This document shows, piece by piece, positions 39,990-48,886 of a DNA stretch of 64,000 nucleotides (positions within the stretch are counted from its first letter, which is position 1; each line of letters begins with the position of its first letter). The position numbers were made by a program, and so were the translations under genes. Below the pieces are notes generated by a model, which saw only the letters and a program-made list of their open reading frames with translations, was not told the DNA's origin and searched no databases. The DNA comes from Collinsella tanakaei (GTDB lineage: Bacteria > Actinomycetota > Coriobacteriia > Coriobacteriales > Coriobacteriaceae): assembly GCF_016902615.1 (NCBI RefSeq), contig NZ_JACJMB010000009.1:1-64000 (forward strand), in the 5' to 3' direction.

Positions 39990-41303
39990 CTAGATCGTGA
40001 ACTCCGCGAAGGGCGCCGCGTCGCCTGTGTCCGCGCCAGCGGGCGCCGTGGCGCTCACGTCCGCAATGGCCCCTTCGTCTCGCAGCAGGTCCGAGAGGGA
40101 CCGGTCGGGGTTCTGGTAGGCGATGTCGAGCAGCTCGATGAAGTCGCGGATGACCTCGCGCGGAGTGAGGTGCGTCTCGGCGCCCACGCGGCCGAATTCG
40201 ATCTGCAGGAAGGCCACCAGGTCCTCGTCGCGCACGGTGTCCTCGTAGCCGAAGTAGCCGGCGTGGATCTGGGCGAGCTTCTCGATCAGGACGAGCAGCT
40301 CCTCGTGGGAGAGCGGGTGCAGGCGGATGATGGGGGCGAGCATGTCGCGCATGTCCTCGCGGGCGAAGCGCCCCTGCGTGAGGCGGCTGCGAAGCGCCTC
40401 GTAGGAGAACACGCCGCGGCGGCGGTCTTCGATGGAGGTCGGCGTGCCGCCCATGATGATGCCCAGGTGGTGCGCCTTGCCCTGCAGCGTGTCGTTGTAC
40501 ATCGTGAGGATCTTCTCGTAGTTGTACTGGCGCGTGATGGCGTTCGGAATCTTGTAGAGATTCACGAGCTCGTCGATAAGCACGATGAGGCCCCGGTACC
40601 CGGCGTTCGTGAGGAACGCGGCGAAGAGCTTCACGTAGTCGTACCAGTCATCGTCGGTGATGATGGTCGAGCAGCCGAGGTCGCTTCTCGCCTCGGTCTT
40701 CGTACGGTACTCGCCACGCAGCCAGCGCATGACGCATGATTTCGTCTCGTCGTCGCCTTCAGCGTCGGCGCACACGTACGCCATGAGCATGCGGGTGAAG
40801 TCGAATCCGTGGACAAGCTCCTCGAGGTTCGCGATGCTGCGCCGTGCCTGCTCCTCCACACTGCCGTCGGCCGCTTCCTCGCGGATGCGGGCAACCCATC
40901 GATCGAGCACAAGGCCGAGCGCGCCGCCTTCGGGCCTGGTCTTGGTGGAGAGGTTGCGGATGAGCTCGCGGTAGGTGGCAAGTCCCTGGCCTTGGCCGCC
41001 CTGCAGGCGCCGCTCGGGCGAAAGGTCGGCGTCTGCCACGACGAAGTTCTCGCCCATCGCGTGGGTGCGGATCGTCTGGAGCAGAAAGCTCTTGCCCGCG
41101 CCGTAGCTGCCCACCAGGAAACGGAAGCTCGCGCCGCCGTCGGCGATGAGGTCGAGGTCGGTGAGCAGCGCTCGGATTTCGACCTCGCGGCCGACGGTGA
41201 TATAGGGCAGTCCGATGCGCGGTACGACGCCGCCTTTGAGCGAATTCAGGATGACGGCGGCAACGCGCTTGGGCACGCGGACGGGTGCGGCGGTGTCAGG
41301 CAT
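39990..41303 (-). CDS. DUF2791 (BrxD-like) P-loop ATPase
   Basis: A 437-residue AAA-type ATPase. The N-terminal VAAVILNSLKGGVVPRIGLPYITVGRE leads to Walker A GSYGAGKSF (65-73). Walker B is LIVLIDELVNLY (about 230), with sensor-like GGTPTSIEDRRRGVFSYEALRSRL after it. This is the DUF2791 family that includes BREX protein BrxD. The ATG at 41303 follows GAGGAG and overlaps the TerB-protein stop by 8 bp, so the two are coupled. With the TerB-N/C protein and a Lhr/BrxHII-like helicase, comparable triads occur in anti-phage or DNA-processing islands. No other BREX gene (PglX, PglZ, BrxC) is visible here. Confidence 0.87.
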   Translation of the reverse strand: MPDTAAPVRVPKRVAAVILNSLKGGVVPRIGLPYITVGREVEIRALLTDLDLIADGGASFRFLVGSYGAGKSFLLQTIRTHAMGENFVVADADLSPERRLQGGQGQGLATYRELIRNLSTKTRPEGGALGLVLDRWVARIREEAADGSVEEQARRSIANLEELVHGFDFTRMLMAYVCADAEGDDETKSCVMRWLRGEYRTKTEARSDLGCSTIITDDDWYDYVKLFAAFLTNAGYRGLIVLIDELVNLYKIPNAITRQYNYEKILTMYNDTLQGKAHHLGIIMGGTPTSIEDRRRGVFSYEALRSRLTQGRFAREDMRDMLAPIIRLHPLSHEELLVLIEKLAQIHAGYFGYEDTVRDEDLVAFLQIEFGRVGAETHLTPREVIRDFIELLDIAYQNPDRSLSDLLRDEGAIADVSATAPAGADTGDAAPFAEFTI

Positions 41304-43098
41304 GATGCAACAGCTCCTCAATATCGGGCAGGTAATCTTCAACGGGTTCGGGTCCGGCGGTACCGAACTCGATGGCGGTGTCGCCGATCAGGTCGAACAG
41401 CGCCTCATTGATGGCGTCGACGAACAGGTCCTCGGTCGTGTTGGCCGCATCGAGTGCGCGCGCGGCGGCCGCGGTGTCGCCCGCGCAGAGGGCCGCGAGG
41501 TAGGCTTGTTGCGCCGGCGTGAGCGGGTGGGCACCATCGGGAGCGAGCTGGGGCTCGGTTGGCTCCGATGCAGGTTGCGGCGCATCTGCGTACAGGCCCC
41601 CGACGACCTGCGCCTCGAAGGCCGCGGCGGGATCCGGTCGCGCCGCGGCGTTGCTCGCGGGCGCGGGCGGTACCGGGCGCGCGTTCGAGGAGCCCGGTGC
41701 CGTTTCCTTCGCTGGTTGGTCCGCGCGCGTCGACCCCGCCGGTGCGTAATTCGGCACGAGGGCATCATCATGATTGATGGGGGTATCTTCGCGCTCCTCG
41801 TCGATTAGGAGAGCCTCGCGCGTCTCGGCGGCGACGGCGCGGATGCCCGAGAGCTTGGAGAGGTCGATGTCGATGTGCCGCGGCGCGTGCGCCTCGCTCC
41901 ATGCGAGCCAGGCGGCAACCTCGCGCTCGACGATCTGCTCGAGATACCGCGGAATCTTCTCGTCCTTCAGGGGATGGGGATAGGCGCTGGCGTTGCGCAG
42001 GCTGCGGTCGATAGTGCGCAGGACCTCGCCGAGCTTGGCGCTGCGCGACCGGCTACCGTGCAGGCGATCGCAGGTCCACAGCCCGTCTTTGCACCGGAAG
42101 TGGCAAAGGGGGTTCAGGGCGACCTCGGTATCGGGGTGTCGCACGGGGTCGAAGAACACCGCGGAGGCGAACATGGTGTAGGGCAGCTCTGCGCTCTCGC
42201 CGAACATGCTTTCTATGATTCCCGCCTTGCGATGCTTGTCGTAGTAGCGATGCAGCTGGACCCACACGGCGGTCACCACGTGACATGCGGCTTCGGGGTG
42301 CTCGCGGCCGAATTTCCCGTCGAGGATGCGATAGGTCGACAGTGTATCGACGGCATGCGCGAGGCGCCCTTCCAGCTTGGGGTCGGGCGGCAGCAGCGTG
42401 CCCTGCTTGGCGCTCCGGCGCGGTGCGCGGGCCGCATCGGAGCCGGCGCGGCCGAGCGCCTCCGTTTGAACCTCGATGAGCGCGGCGACGGCCCGGTCGA
42501 ATCGCATGCCCTTCTGGTCCGCAACAAGCTTGGGGTCGAGCCCATGGTAGACCACATAGTCTTGCAGCCAGACGCGCGCGAAGCGGTCGATCTCGGGGGA
42601 GAACTCGCGGTAGGCGCGCCAAAACGACGACAGGCGCCCGAATCCGTCTGCGGCGCCCTCGACGCCGATGCCGCAGATGAGCTCGTAGAGATACACGTAG
42701 GCAAAGGACAGGGACGTCTCCTCGATCGTGCCGCGCCGAACGGCGGCGCGCCAGGTGAAGTAGCCGCGCAGCTGTCGGTCGCTCATGGCGTTGTAGGTGG
42801 GGTAATAGGACTTGAACGTTCCGTGGTAGGGACAGTCATCCTCGAAGTCGGCCATGAACATGCCCTGGCGGTAGAAAAGCTCCGCCTCGGATAACCAGCG
42901 CCCCTGGCCGCCTTCGCGTCCGGGTTGCCAACGCGAGATGGCGCGCATCTCCCGATACCGGTCAGGCAGGTAGGTTTTCATCTGGCGGCCGGTCGTGAGA
43001 ATGGGCTCGTCGGCGTAGACCTTATTCGAAAAGCGCGCGACCCGTTGGAAGCGCTCGTCGTTCATGAGGCGGTCGATGATGTCCTGCGCGTCAGCCAT
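41296..43098 (-). CDS. TerB-N/TerB-C domain protein
   Basis: A 600-residue soluble protein. Residues about 90-200 form a TerB-N domain (YNAMSDRQLRGYFTWRAAVRRG, LSFAYVYLYELICGIG). The middle (200-430) contains mixed helical sequence with DPVRHPDTEV and LHGSRSRSAKL. A low-complexity Ala/Pro linker (about 460-530) precedes a TerB-C-like tail (LFVDAINEALFDLIGDTAIEF, then a DYLPDIEELL end). The ATG at 43098 follows AGAGGGGGCGCA. It precedes and overlaps the BrxD-like ATPase, so they are made together. TerB domains bind metal at membranes or act as scaffolds in DNA-processing complexes; here a scaffold for the ATPase and a helicase is the likely role. Confidence 0.8.
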   Translation of the reverse strand: MADAQDIIDRLMNDERFQRVARFSNKVYADEPILTTGRQMKTYLPDRYREMRAISRWQPGREGGQGRWLSEAELFYRQGMFMADFEDDCPYHGTFKSYYPTYNAMSDRQLRGYFTWRAAVRRGTIEETSLSFAYVYLYELICGIGVEGAADGFGRLSSFWRAYREFSPEIDRFARVWLQDYVVYHGLDPKLVADQKGMRFDRAVAALIEVQTEALGRAGSDAARAPRRSAKQGTLLPPDPKLEGRLAHAVDTLSTYRILDGKFGREHPEAACHVVTAVWVQLHRYYDKHRKAGIIESMFGESAELPYTMFASAVFFDPVRHPDTEVALNPLCHFRCKDGLWTCDRLHGSRSRSAKLGEVLRTIDRSLRNASAYPHPLKDEKIPRYLEQIVEREVAAWLAWSEAHAPRHIDIDLSKLSGIRAVAAETREALLIDEEREDTPINHDDALVPNYAPAGSTRADQPAKETAPGSSNARPVPPAPASNAAARPDPAAAFEAQVVGGLYADAPQPASEPTEPQLAPDGAHPLTPAQQAYLAALCAGDTAAAARALDAANTTEDLFVDAINEALFDLIGDTAIEFGTAGPEPVEDYLPDIEELLHHA

Positions 43099-43260
43099 TG
43101 CGCCCCCTCTCGCTGTGCCTCCTATCATTTCCAGCAGCTTTTTATTTTAGCATAGACACAAACATCTGTTCGTATGCGCTGCGGCCGGGCGCGGGACGCC
43201 TGGCCGCACGATGCCGATCGAGCCTTCTGGGCCAAGTCGTGCCGTTTCCGGATCTCCCAT

Positions 43261-43440
43261 GGACAAAAACGCGTTGAGTGGGACCTATACAGCGCCGTTT
43301 TCTGGTGCCCCGGAAGAGCAATGAATAATTATCAGCAATATCTAGGTTATATTTTAGAATCAATGAGAAATTATCGCTGATGTTGGAGCTCGTAAATCCT
43401 ACTGAAATGATGGGAAGTCCCAATCAAGGCATTTTTGTCC
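43261..43440 (+). mobile_element. TIR element copy 3 (180 bp)
   Basis: The left end is identical to copy 1 (GGACAAAAACGCG-TTGAGTGGGAC); the right end is its complement with four mismatches. The interior is strikingly AT-rich for this chromosome (ATGAATAATTATCAGC, TTATATTTTAGAATC). An inner inverted pair, CATTGATT/AATCAATG-like, is present. It sits 160 bp upstream of the TerB-protein start, in the promoter region of that operon, so it may affect its expression. Confidence 0.78.
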
Positions 43441-43590
43441 CGAGAGGCGAAGGCGACTTCGCACGGATCTTCCGCGGATGGATATTTGCGCCCGTGCGGG
43501 CGCAAAATGCGTATCGGATGAGGCTGGGGTTCGCCTCTCGGGGCGATTCGGCACGACGGCGTATCGGCGGGGCGGCGAGAGGGCGCCTTG

Positions 43591-44823
43591 TTAGGATGGG
43601 CTGCGCAGCCAGAGGCGCCTTGCTGCTATGCGTAAGACCGGTCGCGGAAGAGGGCAGCGGGCGAGGATGGCGTCGGGATCGGCGGCACACGCCGTGCGCC
43701 CGATGCGCTCTGCCGCCTCGCTGACGGTCTCACCTAGGCGAACGGCGGCGATGAGGGCGTCGATGGCCTCGGAGCGCTTGCGACGCCATGTGCCCATGCG
43801 GGGACTGCGGGAAGCCGGGAGGATCATCGCGCCCCCGGCGGCGGTGAGCCCGCCGCACCACGCGAGGCCTGCGTGCCGGCAGAGGGATTCCAGCGCCGCG
43901 AACGAGGGCAGGGCGCGCTCAGGGTCATAAGAGGCGAGGTTGCAGATGGCGTACACGTTCGCCTGGGGTGCAAAGGTCCTAGCGTCGGCAGCGCCCTCGA
44001 GCCACGCGAGGAGGTGCGAGGGGAGCGAACCGAAGTAGAGGGGGTACCCGATGACGATGGTGTCGCATTGCGCGAGGACGCCCTCGGCATCGCCATGTTG
44101 GCCGAATCCAGATGCGCGCAGCGATCCGTCTCGCCCGCAGACAATATCGTTGATGGCAGGCTGCGGGCTTCCGGACAGGCGGGTGTAGGCGCCGAGGGCG
44201 TCGGCGAAATCGGCTAGCAGGTGGGCGGTAGCCGACGGGCCCGTCTTGGGGCTGGCGTTGATGAGGGCGATGCGCTCCGGCGCGCTGCCACGGGCGGGTG
44301 CCACTTCGCAGACGTTGCCGGCTGATGCGGGATCGGATTGATGCTCCGCGCATGTCAGGTCGGTGCGGCCTGCGTCTTCAATGCTGGCTGGAAACCAGAT
44401 GCCGTCGACCTCAAGGGCGAGGTCGCGTGCCAGGGCTTGGATGGCGCGTGCAGCCTGCATGCGCTCCGCCGGATCGGGGGCTCCGTAAAGCCATATACAG
44501 AGATGCAGGGTGCGCTCCGTTGCGCGTGGAGCCATAAAGAACGGAAGCGAGCGGTCGACGACGCGCTTGACAAGCGGGCTTGCGCCGGCGGGCGTCCAGC
44601 GCGCGATGATGTCGAGGCGGTCGGTGGCGCGCAGCACGTCGGCGAGACCTTGCAGGCTATCGGGCATAACGCAGCGTCCCGGGCATTCGGTTCGGCAGCG
44701 CATGCAGCCGCAGCAGGCGCCGGCGGTCTCGAGATCCTCGCGTGCGATAACTGTGTCGGGCACGTGCGACAGCTGGAGCCCATCGACCGTGCGGGCAGTC
44801 AGATCGCAGATGAGCGTGTGCAC
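43591..44823 (-). CDS. Two-part flavodoxin-like oxidoreductase with cysteine cluster
   Basis: A 410-residue protein. The N-terminal part holds ACCGCMRCRTECPGRC, a dense cysteine group near residues 35-50 that could bind an iron-sulfur cluster or metal, followed by a flavodoxin-like segment (DIIARWTPAGASPLVKRVVDRSLPF). The second half is an NADPH-dependent FMN reductase-like domain: IALINASPKTGPSATAHLL (FMN loop), CDTIVIGYPLYFGSLPSHLL. Two flavodoxin folds in one chain suggest internal duplication. The GTG at 44823 follows AAAGGAG; an ATG at 44841 is the alternative. No partner gene is adjacent. The substrate is unknown. Confidence 0.72.
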   Translation of the reverse strand: MHTLICDLTARTVDGLQLSHVPDTVIAREDLETAGACCGCMRCRTECPGRCVMPDSLQGLADVLRATDRLDIIARWTPAGASPLVKRVVDRSLPFFMAPRATERTLHLCIWLYGAPDPAERMQAARAIQALARDLALEVDGIWFPASIEDAGRTDLTCAEHQSDPASAGNVCEVAPARGSAPERIALINASPKTGPSATAHLLADFADALGAYTRLSGSPQPAINDIVCGRDGSLRASGFGQHGDAEGVLAQCDTIVIGYPLYFGSLPSHLLAWLEGAADARTFAPQANVYAICNLASYDPERALPSFAALESLCRHAGLAWCGGLTAAGGAMILPASRSPRMGTWRRKRSEAIDALIAAVRLGETVSEAAERIGRTACAADPDAILARCPLPRPVLRIAARRLWLRSPS

Positions 44824-44987
44824 GGTGGGGCTCCTTTGCATCGTGGGATCGTGCCCGCATTGTAACGCGCCCGTGCGCACGACGGCGCGCATCGATTAAA
44901 TCATTCGGGCGCGGTCTGTACGTGATGCGGTACGCGAGGTTAGGGGAGTATGCTCGAGACGAACGCTATCGACGGGGAGGAGCCGTG

Positions 44988-46127
44988 ATGTTGAAGGCGA
45001 CCAATAGGAATCTGGCGCAGCTTGCGCCCTCGGGCATCCGGCGTATCAGCGCGCTAGCCGCGGCACGGCAAGGCTGCATCTCGCTTGCGTTGGGTGAACC
45101 TGATTTCACAACGCCCGATGCCATTTGCGACGAGGTCACCCGCGCGCTCGCGCGTGGGGAGACCCATTACCCGCCGAACAACGGTACGGCCGAGCTTCGT
45201 CGGGCAATCGCGGCGTACATGACGGGGCAGGGGATCGAGCGCGCCGCGGAGGACATCATCGTGACGGTGGGCGCGACCGAGGCGCTGTCCTCGACGTTCC
45301 GGGCGCTGATCGATCCCGGCGACGAGGTCATCGTGCCCGTTCCCGCGTTCACCGTGTACGCGTCGGACGTGCGCGCATGCGGGGGCACCGTGGTCGAGCT
45401 CGACACGACGCGCTCCGCGTTCCAGATCACGCCCGATGACCTCGCTGCCTGCGTGAGCGCGGCCACGAAGGCCATCGTCATCTGCTCGCCGAACAATCCC
45501 ACGGGTTGCGTGCTCGACACCCCCTCGCTCGATGCCGTGGCGCAGCTCGCTGCCGCCCACGGCGTGTACGTGGTATGCGACGACGTCTACAACCGCTTGG
45601 TATACGAGGGAGCCTATGAGCGCTTCGCGGCACGCCATCCCGAACTCGCCGACCGCACGGTCGTGATCGACAGCTTCTCCAAGCCGTGGGCGATGACTGG
45701 ATGGCGCGTGGGCTGGCTTGCGGCGACGCCTCCTGTCGTCGACGAGATCGCGAAGGCGCATCAGTTCGCGGTGTCGTCGGTGCCGGCGTTCATCATGCCC
45801 GCGGCTGCCCGTGCGCTCGAGGTCGACCCCGCACCCATGGTCGCGGCCTTCCGCGCGCGACGGGAGCGCGTCGTGCACGCGCTTGCGGACATGGGTCTCG
45901 GCTGCAACGTTCCGACCGGCGCGTTCTACGCGTTCCCCTCGATTGCGCAGACCGGCCTGGACGATGAGGCGTTTTGCGAACGCGCTATCCGCGAGGCGGG
46001 CGTGGCGCTTGTGCCGGGCGGGTGCTTCGGGGTGCCGGGCCATGTGCGCTTGTCCTACTGCGTGGCGGATGACGCGCTCGATGAGGGGCTCTCGCGTCTC
46101 GCGGGATTCGTGGACACGCTTATCTGA
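44988..46127 (+). CDS. Class I/II PLP-dependent aminotransferase
   Basis: A 379-residue aspartate-aminotransferase-family enzyme. It has ISLALGEPDFTTPDAI near the start, GATEALSSTF, CSPNNPTGCV, VCDDVYNRLVY and the PLP lysine in SFSKPWAMTGWRVGW (about 233). C-terminal LVPGGCFGVPGHVRLSYC includes the substrate-carboxylate arginine. The ATG at 44988 follows GAGGAGCCGTG. This Iota-type subgroup includes aromatic- and aspartate-using enzymes; the amino-acid specificity is not clear. It is alone, convergent with the LytTR regulator. Confidence 0.9.
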   Translation: MLKATNRNLAQLAPSGIRRISALAAARQGCISLALGEPDFTTPDAICDEVTRALARGETHYPPNNGTAELRRAIAAYMTGQGIERAAEDIIVTVGATEALSSTFRALIDPGDEVIVPVPAFTVYASDVRACGGTVVELDTTRSAFQITPDDLAACVSAATKAIVICSPNNPTGCVLDTPSLDAVAQLAAAHGVYVVCDDVYNRLVYEGAYERFAARHPELADRTVVIDSFSKPWAMTGWRVGWLAATPPVVDEIAKAHQFAVSSVPAFIMPAAARALEVDPAPMVAAFRARRERVVHALADMGLGCNVPTGAFYAFPSIAQTGLDDEAFCERAIREAGVALVPGGCFGVPGHVRLSYCVADDALDEGLSRLAGFVDTLI

Positions 46128-46160
46128 CAGCGGTAGCGCGCGGCGGCGCGGCAGCGGCGC

Positions 46161-46898
46161 CTATACGAGCCCGAGGCGCTCTTTCACCAGGGCGGCGCGG
46201 CGCCGCGATACGGGGACGACCGCGTCGATGCGGGTGCAGCGCAGCTCCATCGTGCCGCCCCGCGAGATCTCGACGTCATGGACCTCGTCGAGGTTCACCA
46301 GAAAGCTGCGGTGCACGCGCAGGAAGCCCTCGGCCTCCAGGCACTGCTCGAGCGACGAGATCGATTCGTTCGCCAGGTAGGTGCCACCCGGGCAGATGAC
46401 GTTCGAGTAGTCGGCGTTCGCTTCGATGTAGCAGATGTCGCCGACGGGCATGAACGCATGGTTTCCGGCGCGCTCGACGGCAAGGCGCCGCACGCGCGCT
46501 GCCGGTGCCGCGGCGCGCTTGGCCGCAAGCAGGCTGCCGACCTTGTCGAGGGCGCGGGTGAGGCGCGCCTCCTCGACGGGCTTCAAGACGTAGTCGACGG
46601 CGTCGAGCTCGAACGCCTCGGCGGCGTACTCGGCAAACGCCGTCACGAAGACGACGGCGGGCGGCGTCTTCAGGCCAGCAAGGGTCTCAGCGAGCTTGAT
46701 GCCGCTCGTGCCGGGCATCTGGATGTCGAGAAACAGCACGTCGGGCCTGCCGGCCAGCAGCTTCTCGACCGCCTCGGTACCGTTGCCCGCCTCGTCGATA
46801 GCGCCGATGCGGGCATCGCGCGACAGCAGATAGCGCAGCTCGGACCGGATGGGCGGCTCGTCGTCGACGATCAGGACGTTCCAGAGTCCGTTATCCAT
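46161..46898 (-). CDS. LytTR-family response regulator
   Basis: A 245-residue regulator. The receiver domain has VDDEP (11-15), phospho-acceptor Asp at about 57 in VLFLDIQMPG, and Lys in YVLKPVEE. The C-terminal LytTR DNA-binding domain (about 140-240) reads VGDICYIEANADYSN, then LEQCLEAEGFLRVHRSFLVNLDEV, typical of the group. The ATG at 46898 follows AGAAGGGGAACC. It lies 45 bp downstream of the kinase gene, so the two are one operon. Targets of LytTR regulators are usually nearby membrane or transport genes; the APC permease/amidohydrolase unit is a candidate. Confidence 0.92.
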   Translation of the reverse strand: MDNGLWNVLIVDDEPPIRSELRYLLSRDARIGAIDEAGNGTEAVEKLLAGRPDVLFLDIQMPGTSGIKLAETLAGLKTPPAVVFVTAFAEYAAEAFELDAVDYVLKPVEEARLTRALDKVGSLLAAKRAAAPAARVRRLAVERAGNHAFMPVGDICYIEANADYSNVICPGGTYLANESISSLEQCLEAEGFLRVHRSFLVNLDEVHDVEISRGGTMELRCTRIDAVVPVSRRRAALVKERLGLV

Positions 46899-46943
46899 GG
46901 GTTCCCCTTCTGACGGTTACGGGTTCAAAGGAAAGCGGCGAGC

Positions 46944-48335
46944 TCAGGTGTGGCTCGGTTCGTGGGGCTCGCCGATGAGGTCGATGGTCACGCGCGTTCC
47001 GACGCCCTCGTGCGAGGCGACGCGGATGCCCGACGCCTCGCCGTAGAAGAAGCGGATGCGCATGAGGACGTTGGAGAGCGCAAGGCCGCAGCCGCGCTTG
47101 ATGGAGCCGTCCGCGGTAAGGGTTTCCGGCTCCTCGGCCACCGTTTCGCGCGGGTCGAACAGGTGCGCACGCACTTCTTCGCTCATGCCGATGCCGTTGT
47201 CATCGACCGAGATGGCGAGGCCGCTTTCTGTCACGCGCGACGAGATGACGATCGAGAGCGGCTCGGTCTCGCGCATGGCGTGGCGGATGCAGTTCTCGAG
47301 CAGCGGTTGCAGGATGAACGGGGGCACGCGCGCGTCGAGCGTTGCGGGGTCGATGCACATGCGGGCGCGCAGGCGGTCGGCCCCGTAGCGCGCCTGCATG
47401 AGGTTGATGTAGCGGACGCCCTGGTCGACCTCGTGCTCAAGCGAGGTGAGCGAATCGGAGTCCGAAAGCGTCGTGCGGTAGTAGTTCGAGAAGTCGATCA
47501 GCAGCGAGCGCGCCTTCTCGGGGTCGGTGCGCACGAGTGAGACGATGGTGCCGATCGTGTTGAACAGAAAGTGCGGGTCGACTTGCGACTGCAGGGCGCG
47601 CAGCTCGACGCGGGCGGTCAGCTCGTCTTGCCGCTCGAGCTCGAAGCTCGCGAGCTGGGTGGAAATAAGATCCGCGAAACCGCCGGCAAGTGCGGTCTGG
47701 CGCATATCGATGTTGCCGAAGCGCGGGTAGAACAGCTCGAAGGTACCTACGCAGCGGCCGCGCACGGTGAGGGGCGCCACGACGCCGGCACGCAGGCGCG
47801 GGAAGAAGCGCAGCTCCTCGGCGGCCGCCGCGTCGCGCGTGAAGACGCTCATGGTGCCGCCCTCGATGACGCGCTTCGTCGTCTCGAGGGTGACCGGGGT
47901 GCCGGCCGGGCAGCGGTCGGCACCCTCGCCCCAGCAGGCGAGGACCTGCTTGCCATCGGTGATGCAGATGGCCGACGCGAGGGTCTCGGGCAGGATGATC
48001 TTGCAGGCACCGAGTGCCGCCTCGGGTGTCATGCCGTGGCGCGTGTGGACGAAGATCTGCGAGGCGATGGCGAGCGTGCGGTCGGTGGCGCTCGAGGTGA
48101 TGTCATCGGGGGCCACGAAGACATACGAGAAGAAGAAACAGAGAAGGACGAGACCGGCGATGGTGACGACGGCGGGCACGGGGTGCGGGTTTCCCACGAG
48201 GTCGAGCACGAGCAGCACCGCGAGCATGGGGACGCAGAGCCCCAACAGCACGGTCATGGCGAGCTGGCTTTGGCGCATCACCTTCGTCGGGTTGAGCTGA
48301 CGCGACCATCGTATGGGGTGCGGCACGATACCCAC
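46944..48335 (-). CDS. LytS-type sensor histidine kinase
   Basis: About 463 residues. Two transmembrane helices near the N-terminus (SQLAMTVLLGLCVPMLAVLLVLDLV; VVTIAGLVLLCFFFSYVFVA) are followed by a GAF-like sensing domain (about 95-240: GACKIILPETLASAICITDG and cysteine-bearing CWGEGADRCPAGTPV) and a His_kinase domain: ALQSQVDPHFLFNTIGTIVSLV, with phospho-acceptor His in PHFLFN, then PPFILQPLLENCIRHA and VDDNGIGM. The GTG at 48335 follows AGGAGG; ATGs at 48353 and 48488 are alternatives. It pairs with the LytTR regulator. Confidence 0.85.
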   Translation of the reverse strand: MGIVPHPIRWSRQLNPTKVMRQSQLAMTVLLGLCVPMLAVLLVLDLVGNPHPVPAVVTIAGLVLLCFFFSYVFVAPDDITSSATDRTLAIASQIFVHTRHGMTPEAALGACKIILPETLASAICITDGKQVLACWGEGADRCPAGTPVTLETTKRVIEGGTMSVFTRDAAAAEELRFFPRLRAGVVAPLTVRGRCVGTFELFYPRFGNIDMRQTALAGGFADLISTQLASFELERQDELTARVELRALQSQVDPHFLFNTIGTIVSLVRTDPEKARSLLIDFSNYYRTTLSDSDSLTSLEHEVDQGVRYINLMQARYGADRLRARMCIDPATLDARVPPFILQPLLENCIRHAMRETEPLSIVISSRVTESGLAISVDDNGIGMSEEVRAHLFDPRETVAEEPETLTADGSIKRGCGLALSNVLMRIRFFYGEASGIRVASHEGVGTRVTIDLIGEPHEPSHT

Positions 48336-48636
48336 GAGACCTCCTAATACCATAAAAGGGCCGGTCGGCCCTCGGGAAACAACGGGTGCATCGCTTCGCG
48401 CCCGCCCCGCTGCCCCAGGCGCCCGTGATCTTTGGCTGCGCTGGCGCCGCGCTGCGGCATCCTCCTCGTTTCCGGTTACATCCGTCACACCTCGGCGGCC
48501 TGAGCGCGAGGCGCTTCGCCATCGGCTCTATGCGCACTAGATTCTACCGTGTGCGGCGCCGCCGCGCCTGGTCGGCCGCGCAGGCGGCAGCGCAGCTGAA
48601 TGGATCGCGCGTGCGCCTGCATGGTTTCAAGCTAAA

Positions 48637-48707
48637 AGGGGCCCCGGGCACATCGTCCGGGCGCGACTCGCAAGCGAGCATGCGCGCGGACGAGGCCCGG
48701 GGCCCCT
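48637..48707 (-). terminator. Large hairpin terminator after the amidohydrolase gene
   Basis: AGGGGCCCCGGGC and GCCCGGGGCCCCT form a perfect 13-bp stem around a 45-nt middle that pairs further (CGTCCG with CGGACG). On the minus strand it is followed by TTTT. It lies about 180 bp past the amidohydrolase stop and separates that unit from the kinase gene. Confidence 0.7.
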
Positions 48708-48886
48708 ATTCAGTAGCTGTCAGGCTGGGGAAACCCTGATCAAATCATTCCGCGCCCGGCGCCGTCGTGCCGGGCGCCTGCGGGCTCAGGCTGCGTCGGC
48801 GCAGCTCCACGGTACCTTCCTCGCCTTCGCCCGCATCCGCCTCGCCACGGCGCCCCCGGCCGCAAAAGCCTTTAATCAGTGTTTCC

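Noticed and set aside
39990-43098. A complete BREX system
   Set aside because: Only the BrxD-like ATPase (and perhaps a distant BrxHII-like helicase) is present; there is no PglX, PglZ, BrxC or BrxA.
23682-43440. The three TIR elements as a CRISPR or integron array
   Set aside because: They are about 10 kb apart, each is a single inverted-repeat unit, and there are no regularly spaced direct repeats, cas genes or integrase.
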